A stretch of 64,000 nucleotides of DNA from Ilyonectria destructans (taxonomy: Eukaryota > Ascomycota > Sordariomycetes > Hypocreales > Nectriaceae): positions 182,686-246,685 of the forward strand of contig JAHEWK010000041.1 of assembly GCA_020740775.1 (NCBI GenBank), in the 5' to 3' direction. The position numbers and the translations under genes are program-made. Positions 44,863-56,840 of this stretch are shown here, piece by piece (the first letter of the stretch is position 1; the number at the start of each line of letters is the position of its first letter). The notes beneath the pieces are model-generated. The model was not told the origin of the DNA. It saw nothing but the letters and a program-made list of their open reading frames with translations, and ran no database searches.

Positions 44863-45418
44863 ATAGCGCTACGGAGGCCTCCTCTATGCACTTGTGTGGG
44901 GGTGTTACTGTTTCTGGCCCACATGGGAAGCTCCTTGGATAAAGAGTCTGTATTCTCCAAGTAGGTATTATACTGTACGTTTGTATAGTAGCAGGACACT
45001 CACTCACTCATTCGTCTCGACGTATCTCCATCCTATGGAAGCGCCCCTCAGCTTCTATCATAATATCCGTCGTCATTTTTAACAGCCAAAAGCAAGCTCA
45101 TGTTTTATTCCACAAATGCATCTTAAGCATCTAAAACTCCATTTTGCGCCGTTGAGTCGTACATGGGTGGCCAGCGTTTTGTTAGGATAAAGAGGCTGGT
45201 TGGCCCCACTCACTAGCTTGGCCCTGGCCGTTCCATCCAGTCTGTCCAACATTGATATTATCCTCTCCACCCTCGCAGCAGGCCCATAACCTTGTTCTTG
45301 AGGGCTTTTGCTATTGGAGCCTATATCAATCACCACACACTCGACGTACCACACACTCGACGCACCACGCACTCTACGCTGTACAGAGCGGTTCAAGGCC
45401 TTGAAACTTGGCGACTCG
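44863..45418. other. Intergenic
   Basis: The minus-strand frame 45079-45396 overlaps the upstream region of the next gene and shows no recognisable content. Confidence 0.3.
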
Positions 45419-45862
45419 ATGGCTTTACGCCGTTCAAAACGAACAGCTTTGGAGCGGCATGATCATGATCATGCGGCGTCTAAAGGACCCAAGGCACCAA
45501 CCCAACCCTCCAAGTATAAGCGCTATAATCTCCGAAAAAACGGTCGCACATCTGTCACGGATGTTAATAAAGCACCTAATACTCAAAAAGGGTATGTGAA
45601 CACGAGACAGAGGTGTGGGCCCCATGCAACCTCCAAGCCCCCCTCGACCCTCAAGCCCTCGACCCTCAAGCCTCCTAAGCCCTCAAAGCTCCACTCTGCT
45701 CGTCAAGCTAGCCTGGTGTTCATCAACGCTCGACAAAAGAAAATACAGCGCCTTCAAGAATTAGCCACTAAAAAAATACATGTGCTCGAACGTATCCTAG
45801 CATTAAGGGTTGCTTTCCACGAGTACGCGGACAAAAGGCGCTCTGCGGCATCATGTCGGTAG
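45419..45862 (+). CDS. Basic protein with STLKP repeats and C-terminal helix
   Basis: The best start is ATG at 45419 (MALRRSKRTALERHDHDHA), giving 147 residues; the frame is open further upstream but lacks conservation-like content. The middle carries PPSTLKPSTLKPPKPSK, a short Lys/Pro repeat similar in style to histone H1 tails. The end is a long amphipathic helix (ARQKKIQRLQELATKKIHVL, then ERILALRVAFHEYADKRR). It is strongly basic overall and probably binds nucleic acid. No family is recognised. Confidence 0.45.
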   Translation: MALRRSKRTALERHDHDHAASKGPKAPTQPSKYKRYNLRKNGRTSVTDVNKAPNTQKGYVNTRQRCGPHATSKPPSTLKPSTLKPPKPSKLHSARQASLVFINARQKKIQRLQELATKKIHVLERILALRVAFHEYADKRRSAASCR

Positions 45863-46315
45863 CTGCAATAAACACCCCGGCCTAGAGAAACTCTATAACC
45901 ATCAGAATTCTCTAGCTTCCGAAAAAGCGTTTGCCTCAAAAAAAGAAACGACGAACACATCAAGATACACAATGACACCAAGTTCAAACGAAGGACCAAA
46001 AGGAATTTTTCATGGAAAACTGGTATCTAGGGGGACCCTCATCAGTCGTGGTGGCGAGACCTTGTTATGTACCGTTCTTGTTGCCCACAGCTAGACAGAG
46101 TATCATTCAATAAAATTCCATACATTGCCCTCAGATCAAAGTAAAGGGGTCGCGGTACGCGCAGGAGTCGTGCATAGCTAGCTAGTGTGCCTAGCCCTGG
46201 AAGGCCTAGTAGCAAAAAGACAATAAGGTAATATATATTGAACTATGGTCTCTCGCCTCTCGTCTACCTCAATATACTCGTTTCCGCAAAGTAAAATGCT
46301 TTGCCTGCATCCATC
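45863..46315. other. Intergenic, convergent
   Basis: 3' flank of the basic protein gene (AATAAA near 46110) and of the minus-strand MetE-like gene. No gene seen. Confidence 0.3.
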
Positions 46316-47404
46316 TTAAAGGTGGCATGAGACCTTTTGACAAATATCCATAATACTATCCACGTCCTCTCGATTCGAGATTCTCCCCCAGCCACACTCA
46401 GTAGCCACTCCAAACTCCTGCACAACACTTTCAGCAGCCGCAATCCTTGCTCGGGTGCCCTCGAGATCGTGAGGATGGACAAGACCAAGGTACAGCTTGG
46501 TTTTATCCTGGATCAGCTGAGGGCATAGAAGGGCCAATGGCGCATAATAGTCGCCGAGTCGGTCCATTGCGCTTAGAGGCACCGGGCAATGGATCCATTC
46601 GATCGAACGCGGACTGTTCATCATGATGTGATGGTGCAGGTCTGTGATAGGTCCGAGCGACGTAGGTTCAGTAAAGTGCTGGTGATTCATGTCCCCTGGG
46701 CTTTGCGTAAGTGATTGTGCACATATACGTGGGGCAAGATGTTTACCGTAGCAGTAATGGATTCCGAGGTCTATGTCGTGGTCGATGCGAGAGATCATCC
46801 GCACAATATAGTCAACGACGTGGCCCCGAATATCAGGAAACCAAGGCTGAAACACCTTGTTTTCCCAGTATGCCAGGTCCATTCCAAGATCAATTTGGAT
46901 GGCCAGGTCTTCATGGGGGATGAGATCTTGAATATTCTGCAGTGATTTGAAAAGAGCCTTTTCGTACACAGGCTCGACAAGAGGCCGGAAGTCCTCCTCA
47001 ATCAAAACGCCAACTACGTTGGCGATCGTGGGCAACGACACCTGGAATTTAACATTCTTCTCAATGAAACCTTCATCTCGGAGCTGCTTGAAGATAGCAT
47101 AGCTTTCGGTGGCTGCTTCATCATATCCAGTCTCGAGATCCATGTCCTCGAGCTCGCGTCGGCCCTCAGTAATCTGCTCGTCTGTCAATGGAACTCTCAT
47201 TGCTTGCGTATTGTCGGCGAATCTGGCTTGCATGACGGAGGGGAACTTGGCGGCTTGGAACTTGACAAAGTAGTTTCGTGCCCCGGTCTCTCCGTCTGGC
47301 AGGCTCAACAGACGACCGCGGAAGGCTTCGCTGCAACTGCGGAGCACAGCGTGGGTGTCCCTCAGCGGAACGCTGCCAACGAGAAGGCAGCCCTTAACAG
47401 TCAT
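46316..47404 (-). CDS. MetE/UROD-fold protein (cobalamin-independent Met synthase-like)
   Basis: Open across 362 codons, but a 51-nt stopless intron is almost certainly present at 46746-46696 (donor GTAAAC, acceptor CCCAG). Removing it turns HYCYG...GDMNHQHF into HYCYGDMNHQHFTEPTSL, which matches the family pattern; the product is 345 residues. Family-like parts are GSVPLRDTHAVL at the N-terminus, LPDGETGARNYFVKFQ near residue 36, IDLGMDLAYWENK, and the C-terminal ECGWGRISNRE. Standalone fungal relatives of the MetE C-terminal domain are common and mostly uncharacterised; zinc and methyl-folate use are not shown. The start at 47404 is the natural one (MTVKGCLLVGSVPLRD). Confidence 0.8.
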   Translation of the reverse strand: MTVKGCLLVGSVPLRDTHAVLRSCSEAFRGRLLSLPDGETGARNYFVKFQAAKFPSVMQARFADNTQAMRVPLTDEQITEGRRELEDMDLETGYDEAATESYAIFKQLRDEGFIEKNVKFQVSLPTIANVVGVLIEEDFRPLVEPVYEKALFKSLQNIQDLIPHEDLAIQIDLGMDLAYWENKVFQPWFPDIRGHVVDYIVRMISRIDHDIDLGIHYCYGKHLAPRICAQSLTQSPGDMNHQHFTEPTSLGPITDLHHHIMMNSPRSIEWIHCPVPLSAMDRLGDYYAPLALLCPQLIQDKTKLYLGLVHPHDLEGTRARIAAAESVVQEFGVATECGWGRISNREDVDSIMDICQKVSCHL

Positions 47405-47986
47405 GTTGACAGTGGCAGAGTATTGATAGTGGATTGGGGTTCAAAATGGGAAAGAAGTCGTGTGAGGTGGTGATTGTATCCTACACTGTATGTGTGACTA
47501 GGCTGGTGTGTATTGAAAATACACAACTTGGCGGCACCATGAGATACTCAGCCGGTCATATCTCCTCTCGCCCAGTAAACATACATCGGTTGTTTTGTAT
47601 GTAACCAATTTTTCTTTTCTTTCCGCTGCATACGGCCAACAAAAACTGCTGCATGGGGCGATGGCAGTTTATTTTGGCCGTGTAGCCGTTTGGCCGCGGG
47701 CCGCCCCAGCTGTATGGAACCGGGTCTGCTCGTCCAGTCTTGGACCATTTCTTGCTCCCGTGTAACAACCCTGGCCTGGCCTCCTATCCAAGATGCTCAA
47801 AATGGAGGGAATCGTTCTTTCCTTCTTTCATCTCCCTTTACTTGCAGGAACACACGCACGTTTCCCAACCCGTCCATCAGTGTGTGGCTCAGCTCCTCGC
47901 CTCTGCCGCTTAGTTCACTAATTACGACCAGTCCCGATATAACAACCTCTAGTACATATAACACCGAGGCGCGTCAGTTAAGAGCT
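47405..47986. other. Divergent promoter region
   Basis: Lies between the minus-strand MetE-like gene and the plus-strand gene at 47987. The open frame that extends upstream of 47987 has no conserved content. Confidence 0.3.
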
Positions 47987-49011
47987 ATGTCTACAATAAA
48001 TGGCACGGCATCCTATTACATTGGCCCCCGCCAGGACCGCCCTAGGAGTTACCTCCCGCAGCAATGCAGTGGGGATCATTCTCAACCTCTCCATCACCCA
48101 AACAGCAACGCTCCACAGCAGAAGTTCCATGAGTCGACGCAGTCGACGCAACTGCGCCCCAGACGCGTGCATCCATGCATACCAACACCTAGGGCTATTG
48201 CGCCTACTCCATATGGCCATGGCAATGGCCACAGACACGTTCTGAACCATACGCAAGAGGGGTTGCCATTGGCTCCTGATGCACGGAGCAATATCGCGCA
48301 AAAGAACTCAACATTCGTTCCTGACGCCCGGGCCAACATCCAATGGCAAGGCCAAGTGCAGAAGAGTAGCCAATATGATCTAACAGGATATGTCAATTGT
48401 TTCCCGGCGAACCCAGGATACTATGTTACGCGTCAGCAATATAGCCCGCCCTCGGCCGCAAAGCCATCAATGCCATCGGACACGATGTCATGCCGCCCTG
48501 TAAGGATTCCAACCGACATTCTTAATATACGCAGGGCTAACTATACATGAAGAGTGATGCAGTTGGCCACAAGGACTCAACGCGGGCTCAGTTTCGACCT
48601 GACATGCCATTGGGTTCGAAGAGTCGAGATATAATGCATTCTATGGAGGGGAGCGATCACCGCCGTTCCGTCCCACATGGCTCCCCAGTATATCCATCGC
48701 CCCCACTCAAGCGAGACCTAAAGCGAAGCAATGGCATAAACAAGAGAGTACATGAGACAAGCAGCAAGCCTTCTCCATGCTCGCCAATTCGAAAACCTGA
48801 TCTCTCGTTGATTCTATGCGACATATCTCCTGAGGGCTTTCAATTGCCCCCCATCAAAGACATTTTCAATTTACTCCCTCCACACCAAAGACCTGGACAT
48901 ATGAGGAAATGTGAGTCATTTTGTAATGGGGTCCGTCCGGTTTGTGCTCATACTAAACTCTTTCTGTTAGGTCGTGTTCAACGGAAGACCCATATGGGTC
49001 CAAGACGCTGA
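47987..49011 (+). CDS. Three-exon disordered protein, unknown
   Basis: Proposed exons are 47987-48499, 48553-48910 and 48971-49011. Intron 1 is 53 nt (donor GTAAGG, branch GGCTAACTAT, acceptor GAAG). Intron 2 is 60 nt (donor GTGAGT, branch TACTAAAC, acceptor TTAG) and is a stopless multiple of three. The product is 303 residues, rich in Pro, Gln, Asn, Ser and Arg. It starts MSTINGTASYYIGPRQDRP and contains twice-repeated PDARSNI / PDARANI and the late segment DLSLILCDISPEGFQLPPIK before DIFNLLPPHQRPGHM. Two overlapping open frames (ending at 48550 and starting at 48547) make sense only as exons of one gene. No domain is recognised; it may be a nuclear low-complexity protein. Confidence 0.6.
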
Positions 49012-49613
49012 ACTTCGATTTTCGGGCTTACGGGAACCATCCGACACGACGGATCACCCCTGCAAGAGAACAGTCAAACGTGGTATGCTAGAATGGTTTT
49101 CTAGCAGATTCAACTCTTTATAAGCTCTTTCCGTCATCTGAAAACCAGAGCAGCATCCAGGGACTACCAAGCACCCACCGATCGTTAGTTATCTCAGTGG
49201 AATCAACAACACTAGATTGCTGCCCTACCCGCCTTTATTTCAACCCATATATATTTTCTGCAGTACTTATCTTCTTCTTTTTCTTTTTCTTCCTATTTCC
49301 TCTGGAGTTTAAAGCAAAGTCTACGCAAAGACATCTCCGAAATGCCATTAGTAGTAATAGACAGTATATACAAGAAATCTAAGATACAATGGCAATGACA
49401 TTCTGACCCACCGCTCAAAGACCGGTCAGAGTGAGATAAACATCGACTCAGGCCGTGCTATTAAACCTCTTTTCTTTTCTTTTCTTCCCTTATTTTTTTC
49501 TTTCCTTTCTTTTTTTTGTTCTTTTCTCTTTTGCTTTATATCAAACTATCAAGTGGTCTCAAGCAACCCTCGTTCATCGGATCCTCTTGTGTCTCGCCAT
49601 CCCGTGCATTTTC
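49012..49613. other. Intergenic with polypyrimidine tract
   Basis: Contains a strong T/C-rich run at 49468-49535 and a smaller one at 49262-49300. These suit a 3' flank of the minus-strand gene or a promoter element; no gene seen. Confidence 0.4.
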
Positions 49614-50345
49614 CTAAGGCTCCCAAATATCTGACCATTCATTTTCAGTGTGATTGGATTGGATCTGTGGTTTTTTTATTGCACGTAACGATTTGCGTGC
49701 ACTTGTGACCCGCCTAGATTTACTCAGAACAACGCGCGGTCGTTTGCGTTGACGTGTGTCTGGTTCAGTGTATCTGCGCTTAAATACCCACACATTGTGT
49801 CCGTTAAAGCACGGGAGTTCAATTACACATAAATGGGATGTAACTATGTGAGGCTCTAGGATATGCGTTTTTGAGGATGGATCCATGTAATAGATGGCGT
49901 TGACCCCAAACCTGTCATTCTGGAGACAGCGGCTTGGATCGGGAACGTCAATAGCTAGCCCCGGTTCCATAATATGCACAACATTCAGTGTAAAGCCAGG
50001 GAATTTCACTTCCATCCTCGTCCTCGAAAATGATTGAGAGCGCAAAGAAGGCAATAAGCTGTCAGGGCAAGTCCCTTCGATGATATCATAGACAGTGTCA
50101 CCAGCAAGGACTAAGGCCATGTAGTCCGTGCCACAACCTAGAAGCACCGGATGTAGACTATTGGAACGAGCTTTTTGGATCCAGTCCTCGTTCACAAATA
50201 TTTCTTTCCACATATCTAGATGTTCAAGTTGGCTACTGTTCATATCCGAAAGAGCGCCCTTGTGAGTACAGAGATACGCTGCCTTCTCAAAGGGAGTCAG
50301 CCATGAAGTGACGGCCTGTCTAAGTTCAGCCGGAAGGGACTCCAT
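49614..50345 (-). CDS. F-box-like lineage-specific protein, paralog 2
   Basis: Intact 243-codon frame starting MESLPAELRQAVTSWLTPFE, an F-box-like helix. Next come LDMWKEIFVNEDWIQKA (about residues 44-60) and HPVLLGCGTDY, the shared block also present at 21925-22710 and 52136-53011. Later it reads VKFPGFTLNVVHIM and ends in a very basic stretch (RQRKRPRVVLSKSRRVTSAR). Family members probably bind SKP1 and unknown targets. The basic tail suggests nuclear location. Confidence 0.65.
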   Translation of the reverse strand: MESLPAELRQAVTSWLTPFEKAAYLCTHKGALSDMNSSQLEHLDMWKEIFVNEDWIQKARSNSLHPVLLGCGTDYMALVLAGDTVYDIIEGTCPDSLLPSLRSQSFSRTRMEVKFPGFTLNVVHIMEPGLAIDVPDPSRCLQNDRFGVNAIYYMDPSSKTHILEPHIVTSHLCVIELPCFNGHNVWVFKRRYTEPDTRQRKRPRVVLSKSRRVTSARKSLRAIKKPQIQSNHTENEWSDIWEP

Positions 50346-51106
50346 GTGCGTTTGGATGGATGATGCAACGCAAGATTTCAGTTACGAGAAGCCAGAGGCC
50401 GCGGCACCCCGGAGTGTATTGCGGATACGGTTTCTCATATAGTTTGTGTGTATGGTAACAAAGGACCGCCGTACTTGGCCAATTTTCCATCCGTATCATT
50501 GCCTTGGTCTTCCAAATTGTAGCTTCAGCAGCATTTTAATACCTCTATACCCATATATTCTTCAGGGTCTATAAGTCAAATTAGTATGCCTAACCATTAT
50601 GGTTGCCGCCTGGACAACCGGGTGTGCCGTAGATGCCACCCACCATCTAGAGAATGAATCGATGAATGACCAAAATTCGCTACATGAACTTTTGTTCAGG
50701 ATATGCGGCTAGCGCAACGGGGCTGAGGTGTTCGAATTGGAAGGAATGTACTTTGGCAAAGGCTGCGCTGAACTAAATCGTGTACAAAGGTGATTCTCAT
50801 CCTCCCTTACTGGAATTGTCAAAATTCAAGAGACCGAGAAAATCCTAAAACGGGCTTATTTCGCTCTATTTCGCCCTAGACCTGGATGCTTGGCCAACAT
50901 TATCTCAGAGCTACTACTCCCTCTGTAGCATCCTCCGGCCGTGGACCATTCAATCCGGACCATTCAATTCAGACCATTCAATTCGAACCATTCAATTCGG
51001 ACCGGCCACATATCCGCAAACCTTGCTGCGAAGGATATGGGCTAGACCATTCCTTAGACAAACCCGACGATGTATGCCTTCTTGAAGGTTGATCGCCGCT
51101 GAAGAA
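50346..51106. other. Intergenic, divergent, with 14-bp tandem repeat
   Basis: No gene. At 50945-51003 the unit ACCATTCAATTCGG recurs four times (one copy with CCGG, one with CAG, one with CGA), about 100 bases before the 2EXR start codon. Confidence 0.5.
50945..51003 (+). repeat. 14-bp tandem repeat, four copies
   Basis: ACCATTCAATYCRG unit in a head-to-tail run upstream of the second 2EXR gene. It may affect the promoter. Confidence 0.75.
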
Positions 51107-51874
51107 ATGGCGCTCACTCCCATCGTCCACAGCAGTGAATTATGTTCTGCCGGCGATGATCCAAACCAATCGAAATACTCCTCCTTCCCACTCTTCTCAG
51201 CGTTACCATCTGAGCTCCGGCAACAAATTTGGAGAATTGCTTTCTTGTCAAGGACGCCATCCATTGTCTCTGTCGAGGTTTCGAGCAACACAGGCGACCC
51301 TCATCTATCCTTCAAAAAATGTGGGGGGCCAAGCATTGCTATAGTAGCTCTGGCCTGCGTCGAAGCATTCAAGGAGTGGTCGTGTATAAGTCGATACTTC
51401 CTAGGAGCCCTCTTGCCTCGGCAGTATATCCCTCACACCATCTTCCTTCTTCAAAGCCCGTTGCGAGTTATTCGACTTCTGAGGGCTTTCTCGACCCCCT
51501 TCGATCTTGCCACACAGGTTCGACATGTTTCCTTTGTCATTGTGCCTAACACGACTCTTACGGGGATTTTCAGCGCCCTCGCCAGCTTCCCGCGACTCGA
51601 AACAATTGTACTCATCGTACCCGCTTGCCTCGCCCGGGACGACATGCAGCTAGATAGCCTTGAGGACTCACCTGTAACCGAAACGTTGGCGGAACTGCTG
51701 AATCACACATCGATAGAGGGTCAATGCCCGGAGCAAAGTGACTTCAGTCTGCTGCTACGAGGACGACGCCCAAGTCAAGCTGTGATGGCCTTCTATGCTA
51801 GAGAGAATGCACCACAAGTGAAGTTTCTTACACCTCAGCACAACGAGAGACATTGTAGGATACACGAGAATTGA
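51107..51874 (+). CDS. 2EXR domain protein 2
   Basis: 255 residues from the ATG at 51107. FPLFSALPSELRQQIWRIAF (about residues 26-45) is the 2EXR signature, and ALACVEAFKEW and FYARENAPQVKFLT match the first copy at 42487-43272. The order of conserved blocks is identical; overall identity looks low by eye. A TTG-initiated extension to 51089 is unnecessary. The family is of unknown function. It lies divergent from the F-box-like gene at 49614. Confidence 0.8.
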   Translation: MALTPIVHSSELCSAGDDPNQSKYSSFPLFSALPSELRQQIWRIAFLSRTPSIVSVEVSSNTGDPHLSFKKCGGPSIAIVALACVEAFKEWSCISRYFLGALLPRQYIPHTIFLLQSPLRVIRLLRAFSTPFDLATQVRHVSFVIVPNTTLTGIFSALASFPRLETIVLIVPACLARDDMQLDSLEDSPVTETLAELLNHTSIEGQCPEQSDFSLLLRGRRPSQAVMAFYARENAPQVKFLTPQHNERHCRIHEN

Positions 51875-52135
51875 CACGGATGTATACGACGATCCAATAT
51901 CTACGGATGTACGGTGCACAGCACGATCAATCATCTCAATACATATTGTTCATTCCTCACCATTGCTGAAGAACACAGCTGTCCAATCCGGGTGTGAATG
52001 TCTTTCTATCACGCAGGATCTACTACAACTAAACCAACCAAACGGACGCTCTGGAATTTTTGAGAGCGCCATTCATCCCCCTTGGATCCAGTCACTGCCC
52101 AGCGCGCACCACGATCCCGCTCCAACCCGGGATCG

Positions 52136-53011
52136 CTAGATGACTCTTCGGTACCGATCAGGCCAGGTCTGCCGCCGGGAGTCGTCTTTCCAAGCCGTAT
52201 AGTTGTCTAACCTCAGTACCTGTTCCTCAAATCTCCATGGGCCAATTTCCTCTTCCAGATACATTGCCATAATCTCCCGCACTGGTGGACACCGATGTCT
52301 TTCGAACCTCTGATATACTGGCATACCATTTCCATGCCTGAGCGCCACTGAACAAACGGTCTGGACGTCGGCCGCGGACTGCGGTAGTCTCTTACATAGG
52401 CCCCCAAAAAGGCCGGGTTTGATGTCTCGAAGGCGGGCGCCCGCCTCGTAATCTAAAACAGTCGTAGTCAAACGTCCTACCGCATTGAACAGGCAGGCAG
52501 GATCTTCGAGAATAATGGTATCGTGGGCGTTAAGGCTAGTAAGGCTGTTGAGGCTGCACACGTTGATGGCGAGATTCCAGTCGGCAAACGTAAGCACATT
52601 AGCCACAGCGTCATACGTATGACCCCGTAGAGAGCGAAAGAACGACTGCATCGAAATGGCCGCTTTGTTACCTTGTCGAGGGACAGCCAGCACGAGCACC
52701 TTGGGTATTTCCCTGTCGTCCTCTGACAGTCTGTGAAGATCGTTACCGACCAGAATCGGCATCAGTCCAGCCTTTTCCATACGTCGGTGCCAGTCATCGT
52801 TCCGAAACATTTTCGACCAGACCTGTCTCCATGCCCAAGTCAGCTGGTAAGGCAAAATTGATCTGCTGGCTCGCTTCCATGAGCGTGTGCGGGACACGTT
52901 TCCCTCGATTCTCTCTGGGGATATTCTAGCCAAGCCTGTTCGTGTAGCGGCTTTGACTCGAATCCAGGTTATATCCATGGCCCTTTTGCGCCGAATCTCT
53001 CTAGAGACCAA
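52136..53011 (-). CDS. F-box-like lineage-specific protein, paralog 3
   Basis: 291-codon frame. The first ~50 residues are highly basic and unlike a family start (MVSREIRRKRAMDITWIRVK), so they may be a misread upstream exon or intron; TTACCAG before LTWAWRQVW is a likely acceptor. From there the protein reads WRQVWSKMFRNDDWHRRMEK, then MPILVGNDLHRL, then ISMQSFFRSLRGHTYDAVAN and LTFADWNLAINVCSLNSL. This is the fullest copy of the block order shared with the genes at 21925 and 49614. The function is unknown. It lies between a 2EXR gene and the chitinase. Confidence 0.6.
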   Translation of the reverse strand: MVSREIRRKRAMDITWIRVKAATRTGLARISPERIEGNVSRTRSWKRASRSILPYQLTWAWRQVWSKMFRNDDWHRRMEKAGLMPILVGNDLHRLSEDDREIPKVLVLAVPRQGNKAAISMQSFFRSLRGHTYDAVANVLTFADWNLAINVCSLNSLTSLNAHDTIILEDPACLFNAVGRLTTTVLDYEAGARLRDIKPGLFGGLCKRLPQSAADVQTVCSVALRHGNGMPVYQRFERHRCPPVREIMAMYLEEEIGPWRFEEQVLRLDNYTAWKDDSRRQTWPDRYRRVI

Positions 53012-53543
53012 TGCGTATACTCATTCGATATGCGCTGTACGTTGCCAATCGCCACATCCATATCACTCCCTACGTACATACCCAAGCTGTAGTGTGTAGT
53101 CGTTTGAGGGCGGGCACACTGTCAATGACGGTCTTTATAGAGTACAACGTCTCTAGGGTGTTGGTCTGTTAGAGGCATCCTGCGACTATGTAGGGCATTG
53201 ACTTGATTACGGTACAGTATGTACATGTACCACCACTGCGTGGCAGGGGCGGTTTCTCTTAGATCCAACAAGGGCTTTCCAACTATAAAAGGATTGTAGA
53301 GTAGTGGCTGCCAACAGTGCCATGTTCGTTATGGACGCATCGCTATCAAACACAAAAACACAAAAGTCATAACGCCTACATACTGTAGCAAGTTTCGTCT
53401 CTTTTCCTCTCATATACCGCACATGGCACTCTAGTTTCTGTCAAGGCAGTTTTCGGTGCGTACATATGGGTCAGTAGCCACCTTTTTATTTCCCTTTCTG
53501 CAAGACTATCCTTCCACCGGGTTCTTCTCGCAGCATCAGCGCC
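53012..53543. other. Promoter region of the chitinase
   Basis: No gene seen. It holds GTACAGTATGTACATGTAC at 53211-53229 (near-palindromic) and a CT-rich run close to the ATG at 53544. Confidence 0.35.
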
Positions 53544-55031
<1,488 letters not shown>

Positions 55032-55539
55032 GTAAAGGAGCCGTTTTTAATCCGCTCTTATATTCGGGTAGATGGACAAGAGAGCTTCAACTGAAGTGTA
55101 GTATTAGAAAGATTGACTGACGTAAGAGTATTTAAATGAAAGGTGGTTTCTCCGTATTGTATTGTTACTGTATAACTGCAGGGGTAGAGAGGAGAGAGAG
55201 AGACCAACTGTTGAGTGAGTACAGGGGAACGTGTGTCAGAACAACGTGTTCCCAGTCCCGTTCCTAGTTCTAGTCGTGCTCGGCACATGGGACTACTACG
55301 TAGTAGACTCCAGGTACTCTGTATTTAGCTTAGTTCTACCTTGCGCTACCGTAAAGCCTCGATTTAATGTATGAGATGAACCATCTGCGCGCTTTTACTT
55401 CTCTACTGTCTTTTCAATGCTATTGCGGTCACCTACCCTAGAGCTGGGCAACAATTTGCCGACGTAGGCCGCCAGGTGGTAGGTAATATGGTTGGAATGT
55501 GGATTGGATTTTCTTACATCATCGAATGGCAAGTTTTCG

Positions 55540-55567
55540 ATGAGGTACTCCGTACGGAGTACCTCAT
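55540..55567. repeat. 28-bp perfect palindrome
   Basis: ATGAGGTACTCCGT joined to its exact reverse complement, with no spacer. It could form a cruciform or bind a dimeric factor. The core TACTCCGTACGGAGTA is common in ascomycete intergenic DNA in my recollection. Confidence 0.85.
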
Positions 55568-56310
55568 TCGTCGACAAGAGAGACCATCATTTCGGTTACG
55601 TACTCATATCCCGGGGTGCGGTCCAATTGCGTTACGCGCACCAGACGCGCTTGCGTCGCGTCAGGCTTACCCCTGGCGGAGCTCAGGGAAGAAGATTGAC
55701 GTCTACTGTACATACAGTCGGCAGCACCAGTATTTTTGGACATGGATCATATGTCGGCCGAGAAAAAACAAGAGAAAAACAAGATGATGGCACGGCAGCA
55801 AAAAGGTGGCCATATTGCACTGCCTGGGCCTGCTTAAACTGGCCAGAACGACGGGTGTTTGACGTTTCCGTTTCGTCCATTCTAGGCGAGACGTGACAGT
55901 ATGGCACCGGCCGTTTCTGAGGAAAGTGGGAAATCGTCTTGTCTTGGACTGTTGGAGCTTTCTCGCCAGGGATGAATTGATGGCAGGCAGTTCAACTGCC
56001 CCATTGAACAGGAGATGAGACAGTCAAAAAAGGGACTAGGCCTCTGGTCCAGGCCCCCCTGGCGCCGGGTACGTAGTGCCGCCAATGGTCGTCTCCTCTG
56101 GGTATTGACGTGGTAGGGTTCCATTTTGTGACGGCCAATTTGTGGTACGTCTCCACCCAGTTCGTGCTACATATCTGCAATGGACACGAGGATGGAAAGA
56201 AACAGGGTCGATTTGGGATGTTGAGTGGAGTAGAGCCTGGTGCTTGGTCCAAGTATAAAGACCCGGCTGCGCCCACCGCGGAGAGTTGCTGTCGACATCC
56301 ATCCGGCAGT

Positions 56311-56840
56311 ATCAACCCCGTGGTATCCACGGTCGTAGGTTGGTCGCCGTTGACGCGTGAGGGTGTTGGGTCGCGATTGACATCCATCCGGCAGTACGAG
56401 TCCCGTGGTCTCCACGGTTGCAAATCGATTGCCGTTGATGTGTGATGGTATCGAGTCGCTATTGAAACCTCTTGGCTGTATCAATCCCGTGGTGTCCACG
56501 GTCGTAGATTGGTCGCCGTTGACGCGTGATGGTATCAAGTCACTCTATCCGTCTGGTAGCATCAATCCCGTGGTATTCCACGGCGTAGATTGGTCGCCGT
56601 TGACGGGTGGTATGAGTATCGGTCGCAACGAGCATCAGCATCAATCCCGTGGTGTCCACGGCGTAGATTGGTCGCTGTTGACGCGTGATGGTATCAAGTC
56701 ACTCTATCCGTCTGGTAGCATCAATCCCGTGGTATCCACGGCGTAGATTGGTCGCCATTGACGCGTGATATGAGTATCGGTCGCAATGAGCATCAGCATC
56801 AATCCCGTGGTGTCCACGGCGTAGATTGGTCGCCCTTCAC
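56311..56840 (+). repeat. Hairpin minisatellite, seven units of about 80-85 bp
   Basis: Seven units begin near 56317, 56402, 56486, 56566, 56645, 56725 and 56804. Each carries a CCGTGG-x3/4-CCACGG stem-loop (one unit has TATT in the loop, and unit 2 has CT). Most then read CGTAGATTGGTCGCCGTTGA. From unit 4 on, two alternating linkers appear: one with TATCAAGTCACTCTATCCGT and one with TATGAGTATCGGTCGCAACG. The array is open in one frame on each strand but is probably non-coding. Confidence 0.85.
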
